This document shows positions 1 through 15,200 of a stretch of DNA of 64,000 nucleotides, piece after piece. The DNA lies in contig JAZAYU010000001.1 of the NCBI GenBank assembly GCA_038501625.1, forward strand, positions 7,648,829 to 7,712,828, written 5' to 3'. Every line of letters starts with the position of its first letter. The first letter of the stretch is position 1. Under the pieces are notes generated by a model. The model was given only the letters and a program-made list of their open reading frames with translations. It was not told the DNA's origin and did no database searches. Both the position numbers and the translations under genes were made by a program. Source of the DNA: Corbicula japonica (taxonomy: Eukaryota > Mollusca > Bivalvia > Venerida > Cyrenidae).

Positions 1-130
1 ATTGAAATGGGGACCAGTTGCCATTTCAGCCAATCAGATGCTTGAGATTTGAGACCAGTGTCGTCATTTCAGCCAATCAGATGCTTGAGATCTGAGACTG
101 GTGTCCCGATGTAGTTTTATGATCTTGGGC
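1..130. repeat. CCAAT foldback MITE, truncated at window edge
   Basis: Two direct arms of AGCCAATCAGATGCTTGAGA followed by the family terminus ending ATGATCTTGGGC. Member of the ~140-bp foldback family described at 23706. Confidence 0.75.
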
Positions 131-158
131 AAATGTGTTGTTTTCTCCTACTATTTAG

Positions 159-231
159 GTTGCTGTCACCACTGATAGCGGAATATGATGCTCAGATCAA
201 GGAACTCCAGCTCCTTGTTGGTGCTTACGAG
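159..231 (+). CDS. SCLT1: SCLT1 exon a (first in window)
   Basis: The acceptor TATTTAG ends at 158 and the donor GTTTGC starts at 232. The exon enters with one base of a split codon and encodes LLSPLIAEYDAQIKELQ and the following residues. It corresponds to human residues near 54-75, so upstream exons lie outside the window. Confidence 0.88.
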
Positions 232-3200
232 GTTTGCTCTTTTAACCCTTTACTCCATATATATGCATTTAATCATGTGTGAATTGTGTAGATCCAGATC
301 AGTCAGCACATCTCTGCTGTCTGTTCAGGATCTGCACTGTTTGCTTTTTTATTTATAAGGTTATTCTGACCAAAAAGCGAACAGTTCAGATCCTTATCAG
401 ATGGTATGAATTTGCCTGCCGATCTGGATCTACACTGTTCGACAACGCCATGAAGGTGTTTATATGGAGGAAATGGTAAATGTTTTTTACCTTGAATGTT
501 CAAAGAGATTGTGCTTCCTTATTTGGGGCAGGACAATGGAAAAGGTACATTTGAACTGTTGACGCCATTAATTGAAATTGTGGCATAAAGTTGAGCCTAC
601 AGTGTTAATTATTATGAATTTCTATATAATTTCTCTATGAAAATACCATTAAAATGTTGAAATGTGTAACAAAAGCACGTTTTTAAGAAAATTATAGATA
701 ATTGTACGTTCAAACCAAATACAGTAACAACAAAAATGTCAAAAAATATTATGGAAGCTTATTCTCGCGAGGTGCTCTTCATAGTTAAATTTATAAAGTC
801 AGCCTATCACCTTACAAACTACAGCTTTCATACCTTTTCTAACATCTGTGCCATCTGATCAGGATCTGCATGGTTCACTTTTTGATTTATTAGGAAATTT
901 CTGATCATGTTGTGAAAGGTGCAGAACCAGATAAGACAGCAATGACGTGCAGGTTGATTGAGATTCACACTGGTTGCACATGCAATAAAAATGTGAACAT
1001 ATGGAGAAAAGGGTTAAACAATCAATCATCATTATCACCTGATTAGACCTATTTAGTCCGATAACTCTTACTATATTATACGCCCGTTTGAAAAACGGGA
1101 CATATTATGAGAACACCTGTGGCGGGCGGGCGGGCGGTCGGCGGCGTCCACAGGGTTTCCGCTCTCTAAGTCAAAGAGTTTTCATCCGATCTTTATCAAA
1201 CTTGGTGAATATGTTGGTGGGCATAATATCTCGACCAAGTTCTATAACCAGCCAAATCCCCCCAGGCACTCCTGAATTATGGCCCTTGAATTGTCCAAAA
1301 TTACTGTTTCCGCTCTATAAGTCAAAGAGTTTTCATCCGGTCTTTATCAAACTTGGTGAATATGTTGGTGGGCATAATATCTCGACCAAGTTCTATATCC
1401 AGCCAAATCTTCCCAGGCACTCCTGAATTATGGCCCTTGAATTGTCCAAAATTACTGTTTCTGCTCTCTAAGTCAAAGAGTTTTCATCGGGCCTTTATCA
1501 AACTTGGTGAATATGTTGGTGGGCATAATATCTCGACCAAGTTCTATAACCAGCCAAATCTCCCCATGCACTCCTGAATTATGGCCCTTTAATTGTTTAA
1601 AATTGGGGTTTCTGCTCTCTAAGTCAAAGAGTTTTTGTCCTGTCTTTATCAAACTTGGTGAATATGTTGGTGGGCATAATATCTGGACCAAGTTCTATAA
1701 CCAGCCAAATCCCCCCATGCACTCCTGAATTATGGCCCTTGAATTGTCCAAAATAAGGGTTTACGCTCTCTAAGTCAAAGAGTTTTCATCCGGTCTTTAT
1801 CAAAATTGGTGAATATGTCGGTGGGCATAATATCTCGACCAGGTTCTATAACCTGCTAAATCCCCCCAGGCACTCCTGAATTATGGTACTTGAATTGTCC
1901 AAAAACTGAATTAGCGGTATCTGCTCTCCAAGTCGAATAATTTTCATCGGATCGTTACGCAACTTTGATGATCAGCATTTTGATGTATTTTGTTTCAGTT
2001 TAGCACTCTTGTTTGAGATAATATTATGGCTTTTTTGTACTTGTAGGTTTTTCATGTAAGCTCATAGCTTTATACTACTATTACTGAAACTTTGTTGACC
2101 ATCATATGCGGGATTAGGTTGTATGGAACAATAATTTTGTGTCAGGTTTTGATCAAATTATGACCCTTATTTAAGTTTAGTTGCTGAAAAACAAAAGCAT
2201 TGTTTAAATGATACTTGTACAGTATAACTATGCATGTTTCATAAAAAACAGAAAATAAAGAGTTAAGGACGGTGGACCAACAAGGTTTTAAATACTTGGT
2301 TTACAAAGAAGGGCAGCCTTTTAAAACTTTAACCTCAAAAACCTCTTTATTTCATAGCCAAATATCATGATGTTAATCATGTTTTGTTTTTATAGGATGA
2401 ATTGAAAAGCTTGAGGCCTGAAGTTGCCAGACTGGTGCAGGAAAATGAAAGGTTGGTTATGTAGTTTATTGCGTTAACCCTTTCCTCCATAGAAAGACCT
2501 TTATTGCAAAGGCGAACAGTTTAGATCCAGATCAGCCGGCACATCCGTGCCGTTTGATCAGGATCTTAACTGTTCGCTTTAGGATTCGTTAGGTTATTTC
2601 TGACCGAAATGTGACCAATGCAGATCCTGATCAGACGGCACAGATGCGTATATATGGAGGAAAGGGTTAACTACTGGAGCAATATTTAACTTTGTTTAGT
2701 TTAAACATATAATTATGGATATATCTTGTCCGGTATTGTTCTTCATAATATCTTCTAAACACGTGGAGCTTTGACCTTGAATTTTTGCCTTTATATATAT
2801 TGCCTTTATTTGAAACCAGATTCTAAATTTTTATTGTTGTCTAAAAGCATATAAATGCCCTCTTTCCAAAGGTACCAAATTTATAAGTGTGCTATAACAA
2901 ACAGTATATTGTAGTTTTTGTAGAGCGGACGAAACTTTTGTCCATTAATAGCATATTTTATTGCTCTTTTTTGATATAAAACACACATGTAAATTTAAAT
3001 TCAAATGATTGTTTGTTTCCTTGCTCATGGTCAATAGAAATTTAGTTCACTTTTTATTTTTAAAGCAGTAACCTAGTACTATTAGTACTATTTAATCATT
3101 TATGAATCACATAACTGTTGTAATTCCTTTAAACTTAATATTTTTTTAAAGATTACCTTTCTTTTTTATGTGTTAAAATTTTGTAAAGCCCAGTCAAAAT

Positions 3201-6200
3201 TAATAGAGTGCAGATTTCATTCTGTTGGGATTATATGTTACATCAGTTGTTACTACATGTAGATCTTTTCATGTCTTCTACATATCTAGGGAATCTTATA
3301 TTTAAATATTCGAAAATGTTTCTGGCTGCACATGGTGATTTATCCAATCTTAGTTAGTTCTCATTTAGTACCTATTTTCTGCTTCTGTCATTAAACAATA
3401 AATAGATCTATAATGTAATGCCTGAATTGTCTTCATTTTCATAGCCTTTTATAACCACAATGTTTAGATCACAGAACAATAACTAGTAGGTATCATAAAG
3501 GTTTTGACCCTGAAGTTGTGGCAGAATTGCAATGATCCAGACTCTGTTTCAAATATATGTGGGCACAATTTCAAGTACAGAGTGATTGTAAGCCAGAACA
3601 GATGACAAGTTACAGCAAAGTTATGGCTCTTGAAGTTTAAAAAATTAACATTTTCTGCTCAGTTAAATTATGTCCAGGCTCAAACAGGAACAGGCATAAT
3701 TCATATATAAATACTTAATGGACATTTTCTCTAGGCATAATGTTTTAAGAGTGAAAAATTTTTTAACATGTAACAGCCAAGTTTGGCCTGTTGAATTGTG
3801 ATCAGTTGAAAAATTTCAATGACCAGACACAATGTCAAATGTTAACAGACTTATTTATATTAAACCTTTCCTCCATATATACGCATTTTTACGCATGTGC
3901 GACCATTGTAGATCCAGATCAGCCAGCACATCTGTGCCATCTGATCAGGATCTGCACTGGTCGCATTTTGGTAAAAAATAACATAACGAATCAAAAAGCG
4001 ACTAGTGGAGATCCTGATCAGACGGTATGGATGTGCCAGCTGATCTGGATCTAAACTGTTTGTCCTTGCAATAAAGGTCTATCTATGGAGGAAAGGGTTA
4101 AATTAAACTTTCCATCAATCAAGATGTAAGATGTCTGATATTGTAATGTTGATTTTAGAACTGATAACTGCTGAATTTTTCTGCTTCTTCAGGATAAATG
4201 AGCGATTTAAAGAAGCGTTGAGCTCCCAGCTTCCTGCCAATGGCAGCCTGGAGGCGGAGCCTCTACAGGGGGATGATCAACTCCTACAGAACCTTCAGAT
4301 GCAGGTTGATACCATCATGCAGGTAATTTACTGACATTCTAAAACATATCTGCCTTATGTAATGGTGTGTGTTTGTTTTACCACTCTTTTGTGAATGATG
4401 CATTGAAATGTTATAATTTGTGAATATCATAGTTTGTTTTAAACATACAGTGCTGGCATTATGCATTATACTAAAGCATTCCAAACAATGTGAGTCTGTA
4501 AGAAAGATTACCTTATCAAAAGTTTTGAAATATATATGAAACTTATTAAAGGAGTATATGACAATAGTTTACGCGCATATTTCTGCGCAAGAGCTAGTTT
4601 CACGAAATGTATTTTTCTCAGTGACCGGTGTTAGTTGAGTAGTACTTTGACTGTTGCGTAAAATCAATCGATTAAATATTTCAAATTATTTCTCACAAAG
4701 TAGTCGTCCGTGAGAATGGCCTCATGCGAGAAAAACAAGAAGGGCAGGTTCGTTAGTGATGGAAATCAGCAAGCTGTGAAGAAGCGTAAATTATTTGGTT
4801 CGATAATTTGTTCTGACAATGATTCAAGTGTTTCGAATAATTTGACGTCCGAAGTAGATAATAACCAGAGTACGTGTGATCAGGACGATATCTGTTGTTC
4901 AGAAATTGTATAATTACTTAATGGATCATAAGATTTAGGGATGGTTGTATGATTTTCATTCATTATCAGTGTTAGGTGTTTTTCGATATGTATGGAAACT
5001 TTGGCAACACTTAGGGCTGCATTTGTGGGAATTTTATTAAAGAAATGTGGTAACTGTAATGTAATTCTTGATAAAGAAATAGTTATTTCTTTCAAAATAT
5101 GAAATTAGTTTTGATGAGCATGTTATAAAACTATTTATACATCTATGATGGATATTTGTAGAATGCATTGCATTAAAATTAGAGATATTTTTGACTTATA
5201 TGACCAACTTTGAAGGAATATAGTAAAAATTTAAGCCTGGAAGCCCCTGATTTTTTTGTTTTTGTTTTGTTTAGAAATATATACTGTGTCATTTTATGGA
5301 GTTTTAAAAAAATCTGTCCGTTACAAAAAAAGATATATAGATTTTTTTCCAGTCAGGGACTGAATTGTCTCCCTTTTTTGTTGGATATTTTGGTCATTTT
5401 CAAAGTTTTTTTCTTCAAATATACAAAAACATCTCACATAATTCCATCCAGAACCATACATACACATAATTCCAAACAAAAAATGCATAGATATATGGTG
5501 CTGATTAGGAATTTCAGATGTAACAATCATTTAAAAGATATATGTGCGTTTTCTCAAAATCCCTTAAAAATGGCCATATAGAGGGGTCAAATAATGAGCG
5601 ATTACTCAAAAACAAGCATGGAAAGCTATATTTTTCTTTATATCATTTTATTTGTAAAGGAATTCTCTTTAATTGTGCAAAGTTTTAAAAAATTCTGTCA
5701 GTTAGAACTTATTGTCATATACTCCTTTAAGAAAAAAAGTTATAACTTTTTCTTAAATCACACCAACAATAGGTGGATGTAGTTTAGTAAAGCTATTCGA
5801 GACCAGTATCAATAATGACTACAGAACGTAACCCTTTTTAACCAGGTTTTCTTTAGAAAAATCCTGGTTATTAGATTGGGGTATGTCGTTGGGCGAGCGG
5901 GCGGGCATCAACATTACGTGAAGTTTTTTGTGAAAGTTGTGTTTTTTTCAGTAACCGTTCAAGATACAACTTTGAAACTTAACATAGTTGTTTGACATAT
6001 CAATACCAATTATCAGGACAAGTTTCATAATCCCCGAATTTATTTTGACAATGTTATGCCCCTTTTTCACTTAGAAATTTTGTGAAGTTTTTTGTGAAAG
6101 TTGTTTTTTTCTCAGTAACCGTTCAAGGTACAACTTTGAAACTTAACATAGTTGTCTGACATCTCAAAACCAATTATCAGGACAAGTTTCAGTTGTGTTT

Positions 6201-9200
6201 TTCTCAGTAACCATTCAAGGTATAGCTTTGAAACTTTACATAATTGTTTGACATCACAGTACCAATTATCAGGTCAAGTTTTATAACCCCTGACTATGTT
6301 TTGCAAAAGTTATGCCCCTTTATGACTTAGATTTTTTGTTAAGTATTTTGTGAATGTTATCTGTAGATGCCAAATTGCCTGTTGACGCTTAGCTTGGTTT
6401 GTGGGTAGCTTATATCAACAGGCAGCTTGAGATTGCTACCCAGGTATCTGTGATAAAGGTCAAGGTCAATAAGTCTTGCTAAATATAGAAATTCAGCTTA
6501 CCCTCAATAACTTGAGTTTGCTTTTATCTCTGGATGCCAAACTTAGTATCTGAGTAGCTGATATCAAAAGACAGCTTGGGATTGCCACAGGTATCTGTGA
6601 TCAAGGTCAAGGTCACTGTTGCTAAAAATAGAAATTCAGTTTTCCCTCAATAACTTGAGTTTGCTTTGGTATATTTACGCCAAACTTAGTGTTGGTATCT
6701 AATATCAAGATGCAGCTTGAGATTGCTACCTAGGCGCCTGTGATAAAGCCCAAGGTCACTGTAGCTAAAAATAGAAATTCAGTTTCTGCTCAATAGCTTG
6801 AGTTTTCTTTGGCCTATTGACACCAAACTTGGTTTGTTGGTAGCTTATATCAAGACACTACTTAGGATTGATACCCAGGTGTCTGTGATAAAGGTCTATG
6901 TCATTTTTGCTTAAAATAAGAATTTAGGTTTCTCCTTATTACTTGGCTTAGCTGTGATATATTGACACCAAACTTTCTTTGGGTAGCTGATACCAAGACA
7001 CAACTCGGGATTTCTACTCAGAAGTCTGTGATCAAGATCAAGGTCACTGTTGCTAAAAATAGAAGTTCAGTTTCTTCATATCAGATATTTTCTTTACAAA
7101 AGTATAAGTATTAAATGAAAACCGTGGCGACGATTTTTCTTGTCTGTAATATATGACTTACTGGATTGGCAAATAGCGATGGTTCAAGGCTGCTGGCCTG
7201 TTTGTGCCAATTTATTTGGATCTACACTGTTACAAATTCTTAATCAGAAATAACCTATTGCATCTAACAGTTTAGATCCTGATATGATGACCTGGGCTAA
7301 AGGTTATAAGACTGAGATTGGAAACCAGTCTCAAATTTCAAGAATCTGATTGGCTGAAATGGTCACCATTTGAGCCAATCAGATGCTTGAGATTTGAGAC
7401 TGGTTTTTATGCTCAATTTTATAACCTTGGGCACTGGATGTACAGCCATATCTGGATCGACACTGTTCACCCACATGATAAAGTCATGTCTTTAAAATAA
7501 AGGGATAACATAAAGGTAATAACACATGAAAGTACAACATATAAACATGATTTTTTGTTGTACATACTAGGAGAAGGAGGCTGCAGTAGAAAGGTGGCAT
7601 GAGGCTGAACAGGAAATAGACAGGCTACAGCAGCAATTACAGGTAACATTTTGTGATCTTCACTATTTAGCTCCCACCACTATTCAATGTATTGAAAGTA
7701 TTTATATAGCTTAATTTTTCTTTTACATGGCTAAACAAACAAAGGACAGAACAAAGGGGCCCCCCATGAGTAAGTATTCTTTATGACACAGAGCTCCAGA
7801 TAAGAGGGGTTTTTGCTAAAATATCCTTGGTGTTTGCCAAATACCCTTTGAATTGTATGGTGGGGGCACTGATAACATTTCATATAAACAATGTTGTTCA
7901 GTTCATATTTATTTTCTTCACATTCTTATACATTTATCAATTATTATTAAGAAACAGAAGTAAAATAACCAAGTACCCTTTCACTTTGGTAAATACCATT
8001 TATATATCAGGAGGAAAATGACCTTTGTATCAAAACTTTATCTGGAACTCTTCTTGTACAGATGGTTACAAATGCATTGTTATTAATCCCAGCAACTTAA
8101 AGAAATACAGAACAGACTTATATATGATTGTTTATGATATATTTAATACTTGTAGGAAGAAAAGAACAGTCACCAGTGGGGAGTAATAGAACAACAAGCT
8201 CACCAGGTATCTTTTCTTTCTTACTACATTGCGGACTCTTTATATCGCTTTCCGCTTAAGATGGCCGTCCATCGAAACTGGAAGTCATAATACTAACATG
8301 TTTACAAAATAACACACACATTCTTCCCTGCAACAACCAAAATTTAAACATCTTTCACAGTGACAGATATCAGCCTAAGGCAATCTTACAAATGTTTGTT
8401 CATTTGGGTACATTTTGATTTGATCCACCTTTCTGTTAATTTCATATGGAGGATGCATTTTGTTGACGGGCAGTACAGATGTATATATCAATAATACCTG
8501 ACAATCAAATTCAATTTCAAAGACATCGTTCGCTTGTTACATCAAAACTGTTTGTTTTTTGGCTCTGCTATGAAATCATTTGATCTACATAGTAGTGTGT
8601 ATGTGACTTTTTTAGTTGGGTGAAATTGTTTGATGATGCAATAATACTGAAATATGATACTAGATTTAAAATTAGGATGTAGTTGATAAATTATGGAAAA
8701 TGCGATTTGGTTAGTTTTTTAATACATATTTTACATTCACAGAGTTTATGTCATAATATAATTCGAAATTTGTGCAAGCAGCTAAAATACTACGGGGTTT
8801 TATTCCATTACAATAATACATGTATAATGCTGATCTGATTTTGATTTTGGCATTATCAGTCAGTAACTTACAGTTTTGCTTTTCTTTTTATATTGAGATT
8901 AGTTAATTGTGTGTTCTTGTAAGAAATGACATTTGCCATCTACAGTATGATAAATCACGATATATCTGTGAATTACACAAAATCTCGTCAGTTGTATATT
9001 AGATAATAATATGTTTGCAGGAGAAATGGGTCTGTATGTTGCGCAGGAAAATCATGACATGTATTTTGCGCAGGAAATTATAACATGGTTTCACTTATTA
9101 ATGCAGCTGTGATGATGGACCTGCTAAACTGCATTATAAAGAGACCGCAGTGTACTTAGCTAAATAATCATTTAAGTTGCATCATGTGGAAATATATCCT

Positions 9201-12200
9201 AGGAAGGCTCGATGATATAATGGCATGCAGTTCAGCAATCAACATTATTTATTATGCATTTTGCAGAAAGAAACCTATTTCAGCTGAAAATGGTATCTAA
9301 ATCAAATCCTACCGGTATACTGAACACAAGAATTTAATTAAAGATTGAATTGATATTTGATGGTTTTCATTTGGGTATGGAAAACAGTTGGGTTGTTGAA
9401 AGAGTGTGAAGCCTGAATTTTCATTTGGTATGGAAAACAGTTGGGTTGTTGAAAGAGTGTGAAGCCTGACTTTATATTCCATATGCAACATGTGTTTATC
9501 GAGATCAGCCTGTTAATTGATGTAGTCTGATCAGGATTTATTCTCTTCATTTCTTGTTCAGAAAGCTGTATCCAAAGAGTAAATGGTAAGTGTATACTGG
9601 TGGTTAAGGTTATAAAACTGAGCATGGAAACCAGTCTCAAATCTCAAGCATCCATTTCAGCCAATCAGATGCTTGAGATTTGAGACTGGTTTTCAATCTC
9701 AGTTTTATAACCTTGGAACCTAGTGGTTAAGGGATAAGAGAGGTTACTTGTATTGGATGTATGAACAAAAGCATCTATACAAAGTCAAATTACTATGACA
9801 TTTACATGTAGATCTACCTCCTAATTTTACTGCACAATATCATTATTCATCTCTGAAACTATTTTCCGATGTTCTCCATAAAACTTCAAGACAGACTTCA
9901 TTTTTAGAAATTTAATATGTGAAACTTTACTAATAATACCGGTGAAAATATCAAATACATGTAGTACAAAGGTATTCCACTGATATATAATATATAAATA
10001 TTTCCTTGCAAATAATAAAATAACAACACTGAAATGCTGAATGAATATTGTTTATTTAACAGATGCAGTCAGAATACTTTGAAACAGTGACATTGTTGAA
10101 CAGAGAGTTGGAACAAGTTCAGTCTGAACTCAGGTAAATTGTAAACAATTAATACTTTTCTCCACTATATTCCTTATTATCTCAAAAGCCACCAGTCTTT
10201 AGTGGCACTACAGTATAGTCTAATCAGGATCTACACTTTTTGCCTTTCGATTCCTTTCTACTGTCCAGGAAGAGAATAGTGTATATCTTAATTAGACTGC
10301 ACAGATGTGAAGGTCGATCTGGATCTATTTTTACTGATATAACAGCTTGTTTTGACCATAAGCAGGCTGGATAATGGTAAGACCTGTGTAATAGGCACTA
10401 TTAAGAATCCAATATCTGATTATATTTTCATCAACTGCTTCATACCACTGACTTGTATGCAAAATTTTAATGATTTTCACCATGTAGTTTTTGAGATTTT
10501 TAGATTTTTTATTTAAAAAAGTGAGAAAAAACGTGAAAGTATCCAATTTCTTTAATCGGTGACAAAATTTTTTGTTATTGATAAATTCAACCCTAATTTT
10601 TTTACAGTTTATCTAAAATATGTTATATTTTACTAAACCAATTAAAGATATAATATATAAATACAGAATTGATCTTAAAATGATATTTTTTGACCAAATA
10701 AATTAAAAAAATGCATTTTTTATATTTCACGAGACTAAATTAATGAAAATTGTGCAAAATCCTGATTGGTGCAATATACCAAATTTTACCATTTTTTTAC
10801 TATATACCTTAAACAAATTTAAACAAAATTTCAGAGAAGTTTACCATCCAGTTTTAGAAATTTTCAAATTGATGACTTGAATAAACACTATTCTGATAGC
10901 GAAAACCCCTTTAATCTTGATTATTTTGCTTATTTTAGTTTAAATCATGAGAATTTTATATTCAATGACAGAATTACACAGGAAAAAAAGAAATATGCCA
11001 ATTATTTAAGCTCTAGGCTTACAAAAAAATAGCTTCCAGTGGGATTTGAACCCTGGTCCTCTTGCATGATGGAAATCTATGCTAATTTACTACTATAGTT
11101 ACCTCCCTTGGATACTCTTCTGGATATAGGTATTCATTACACAGGTCTTACCTTAATATCTTATAAACCCCAAAGTTGGTCACAGAAGAAGTGCTATGAT
11201 TTATATTTCATTATTGGCCACTATAAAGCCAGTGCCCAAGGTAATAAAACTGAGCAAGGAAACCAGTCTCAAGCATCAGTCGCCATTTCAGCCAATCAGA
11301 TGCTTGAGATTTGAGACTGGTTTCCAATCTCAGCTTTATAACCTTCAGGCCAGTTCAACATATAACTACCACTTATATTTGAACCACCAAATAAATTTTA
11401 ATCACTGCACTGTGTTTGTTTTGAGTAATATGAACTAAGGCACTGCCTCTTATCGAGCTCTAGCTTTATTAATCTCAGATAATGATTTATATTAAAAAAT
11501 AATTTGTTTATAACATTTGTTACATGTAGCCTACTAATGCACGATAAAATTATATGATTTTTGGAAAGAATTTAAGTCTACATCAACTTAATTCAGCTGG
11601 ACAACTGGCAATCTGACTTTTACTAAACATTTGGGTTTTAATGTGTAAACACAAAGGCTACATGCTTAAATTAACAACCCAAATGTGTTCCATTACCTCA
11701 CTTAATGCAATATTGAATATTGATAAATTCTTCATTGATACATGAAAATATTACATTGTCACATGTGCATGAAAATTATTATATTATTGTCTGAAAAATA
11801 AATTTTATTTTTTAAAATGTTACCTTGATTACACTTGCAATCGTAACTTGCAATTGCACAAAATTGTTCCATGCTATTCAAAAAATATATATGCATGTAA
11901 ATGAATAAAGTTATAATATAGACCTAAAAAGTACTGTTTTAATATACATGTACATCACATTAACACCACATTGAGACTTCAATATGTAGTGTGATACATC
12001 ACTTAGATTTTGGGGCATATTTGTGCAGTCATTTGAAAATATCTCCAGGAATGACAATGCCATAGGAATTTTCAGTTATTAACAAAAGTACTTTGAAGCT
12101 ATAGATGCTGTGTGAAAAATATTATGACAATATGGTACATATTTGGTGACAATATGGTACATATTTGAGCCAAGTTACTTAAATGTGCATGATAGAATTA

Positions 12201-15200
12201 CTTATTTAAGTTGAAAAATAGTTCATCTATTGGACCAAAATAGATGAAATAATCTCAATCAATTAAACATAAACATGTACAATATCATGTAGTCTGATTA
12301 TCCATATGTAACACTCCTTTACAGGTCTTAGTAACTGATTTGAAACAAAATGCTTCTTTATATCTATTTTCATTACATAAATGAATTGCGCTTGCCAATC
12401 AAATCATGCATTAAAAATGTTGTAGGTCCATTTTTTAAAATGTATAATAACAATTTTAAGAGATTGTTTGCCCAAAAATGTAAACCCATGAACACATAAA
12501 CATGCCATTATTCATAACCACTTTTGGATCTCTCTCTGGTAAGTATTTTATAAATGTAATATATATACTGGAAAATGTGAATTTCAAAATTCTGAAGCTC
12601 ATTCCAGTTGGTATTTTCTTGATTTTGTATTTTTCGTTGTAGTAATTTAGGCACAACTACTTTAAAATATGGTAGGTAAATTTCTCTTTAAAAAGTACCA
12701 TATATTAAAAAATGTAAACTTCTCTACTGTTACATTGCTAAAACATAAACATACAAAAGAAAAAAATCATTGTTTTTATTATGAGTGCAATTTCCAGTTT
12801 TTTGTGTTAAAGTCCAGCTTAAGCAGATCCAAGTACTGGTATATTCAGATTTTTACATGTATTTAAAGAGGCCAAAAACCCACTGACATGGCAAGAAATG
12901 TGTCCCTTCCTCTTCACAGCAATCTACTTTTTTCAACTATTTAAATGATTATGAAAGCTCTGATTTTTTTATTTTCTAAAACACAACTTTTTGATGCTGA
13001 GCAAATTTAGTGATACCATGAATATTTAACAAAATTTGCAAAAATAAAACAAAACAAAGCAGACACCTTGTAAATAGTGTATTTGATTATACATGTACCT
13101 CACATACATATTTTGATTATGAAATCATGTTGAAATGTGCACATGACAGAAAATATGGTAATAATAGAACACTTTTAATTCCCAAAATGAGCATTAACTT
13201 GATATTTGATGCTATTCTTGGTACACATGTATTCTGCTTTCTGGTGAAACTTTTTGATCCCAACTGATGATAATATATTGGAGATTAATCCTTTCCTCCA
13301 TGTAAACACCTTTATGACATGGAAAAACTGTGTACATGCAGGATTCAGATCAGCCAGCACATCCATGATGTCTGATCAGGATCTGCAATGTTCACTTGTT
13401 TAAATCATTAGGTTATTTCTGACCAAAAAGTGAACAGTGCAGATCCTGATTAGATGTGCCAATTAATCTGGATCTAAACCGGTCTCACACGGGTAAAAAG
13501 GCATGTCTGTAGAGTAAAAGGGTAAATTTCCCTTTTATTTAAAATCTAATACTACAGTGCTGTGTATTAAAAAGGTAATACTCAGTAGTTACTTTGAGAA
13601 AATTATTGTCTATACAATTTACAATTTACAAAACCTGAAATTTCATACATTTAGGACAATCTGTCATGTATTTGGCCAAAATATAAAAAAACATAAATTG
13701 TTTCTGGAGGTACCATGTCAAATAGGCCACAAGTCCATTCAGGCAGTACTTGTAAGTCTATTGTATATGGCAATCACTGTAAAGAGTTAGTTTTGATTTT
13801 TGATTTACACAAGCTTTTAAAAAAATAGTATCATTGCTTAATTGATATCTAAAATTGTGCTTGTCATCCTGAAACCCAAGAACAAATTAAAACATCATCT
13901 GATTGTCATTTTTGCTTAAAAAATTGGACTGTCATCATAAAGTAAAGTAATTTATGTTACAGTCATAATCTCTTCTCTACACCTACCCAAGCTGTTGATT
14001 CAATCAGTTTTGTCTGGGTGTCACACTGTTACCGGTATATAAGATCACAATTTACATCACTTGCAGTAAAAGTCAGAGGTGCTAATGCAGTCAAAGGTGT
14101 CATATTTAATAAATAAATAAATTTATTTCTAAACCAATTTCCATGTTGGACAATGCAAAATACACAGCTTATGTTGCAACCATCAATATTTGATTCTGTG
14201 CTAGTGTAGACAGAGTGACTTTTGTAGACTAAGGTCATTGGTCAAAAGAGCATATTGACATATTAATGATGTCTTTTCTTTTGTTGCAACATTTTGTTAA
14301 TTGTTTTCCCACCTGTTTAGTCATGAAAGTCTTGGACAAAAATCCGGAAAAAAGTACATGTTGCTTTGTACAAAATGTCCAATCTATGAAGCAACTTGTT
14401 CATGAAAAAATATTTTATAAAACATCATAAACTGACATAGAAAATATTAACACAATGATGCTAAAAACTTTATAAATAAAATAAAAATGTGGCCTATTTT
14501 TGAGGCCTATTTGAGCTTTTTCAAAATAAAGTGTGGCTCATTTGACATGTTTGTGGCCTATTGACTGTAATCCATATACCAATTCCATGGTATTTGATCA
14601 TAAATTTGGTGTGAATAGACTGATAACGATCCCAATCCATCAACCAAAACAATAAACATTATGTTTATGCAGTGTAGACCCAGTGTAGACCCTCATTTTT
14701 TAGGGGGGAGGGGCGGCGGCAAGTTTCTTTTTTTTTTTTAGAAAACAGGGTCAGTCTTCAACGCCCATGTGGTGTAGATTTGCTCGTGTGCCATGTGTTT
14801 TATAAGAATAAATAAAAGAAATCTCATACCTCGTGTTCACAAACAATATCTTCGACTGCCATGAGCTCACATGTCTGAATGACGAACATGACCAGTGACA
14901 AAAAACTCTTATACAAAACTGAATTGTGGCGCTGGTCTACGCTAAGCTCAGTGTGTCTCACATTGTCACAATGCACGACTGAGTGACATTGCGAGGTCCA
15001 GTTCACAATTCAACTTCACATAAAAGTTGGTTCTCACCAGCCTTACATATTGTTTTCAAGAAAAACTCCATGCATCTGATTGTTCCGTCGATGGGCCTTA
15101 TGCTCCTTTGAATTTAAAGGCCTAATAATCCACTGACAAGCTACCATTCAGTAGTTTTCAACTTGACTTCTTCAGTCTAATTTCTCAAAATGGCCGATTG

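Noticed and set aside
44..130. Coding sequence upstream of the first SCLT1 exon
   Set aside because: This is a foldback MITE; the acceptor at 157-158 defines the exon edge.
1088..1728. Overlapping 72-112-codon frames on both strands
   Set aside because: They are translations of the 151-bp tandem repeat and repeat with its period.
5210..5581. 123-codon open frame
   Set aside because: AT-rich interior of the TTAA element; Phe/Lys/Ile-rich by composition, without family resemblance.
10063..10133. ATG at the first base of SCLT1 exon f as a possible gene start
   Set aside because: Five upstream exons with consistent phases and SCLT1 similarity read into it, so it is an internal methionine.
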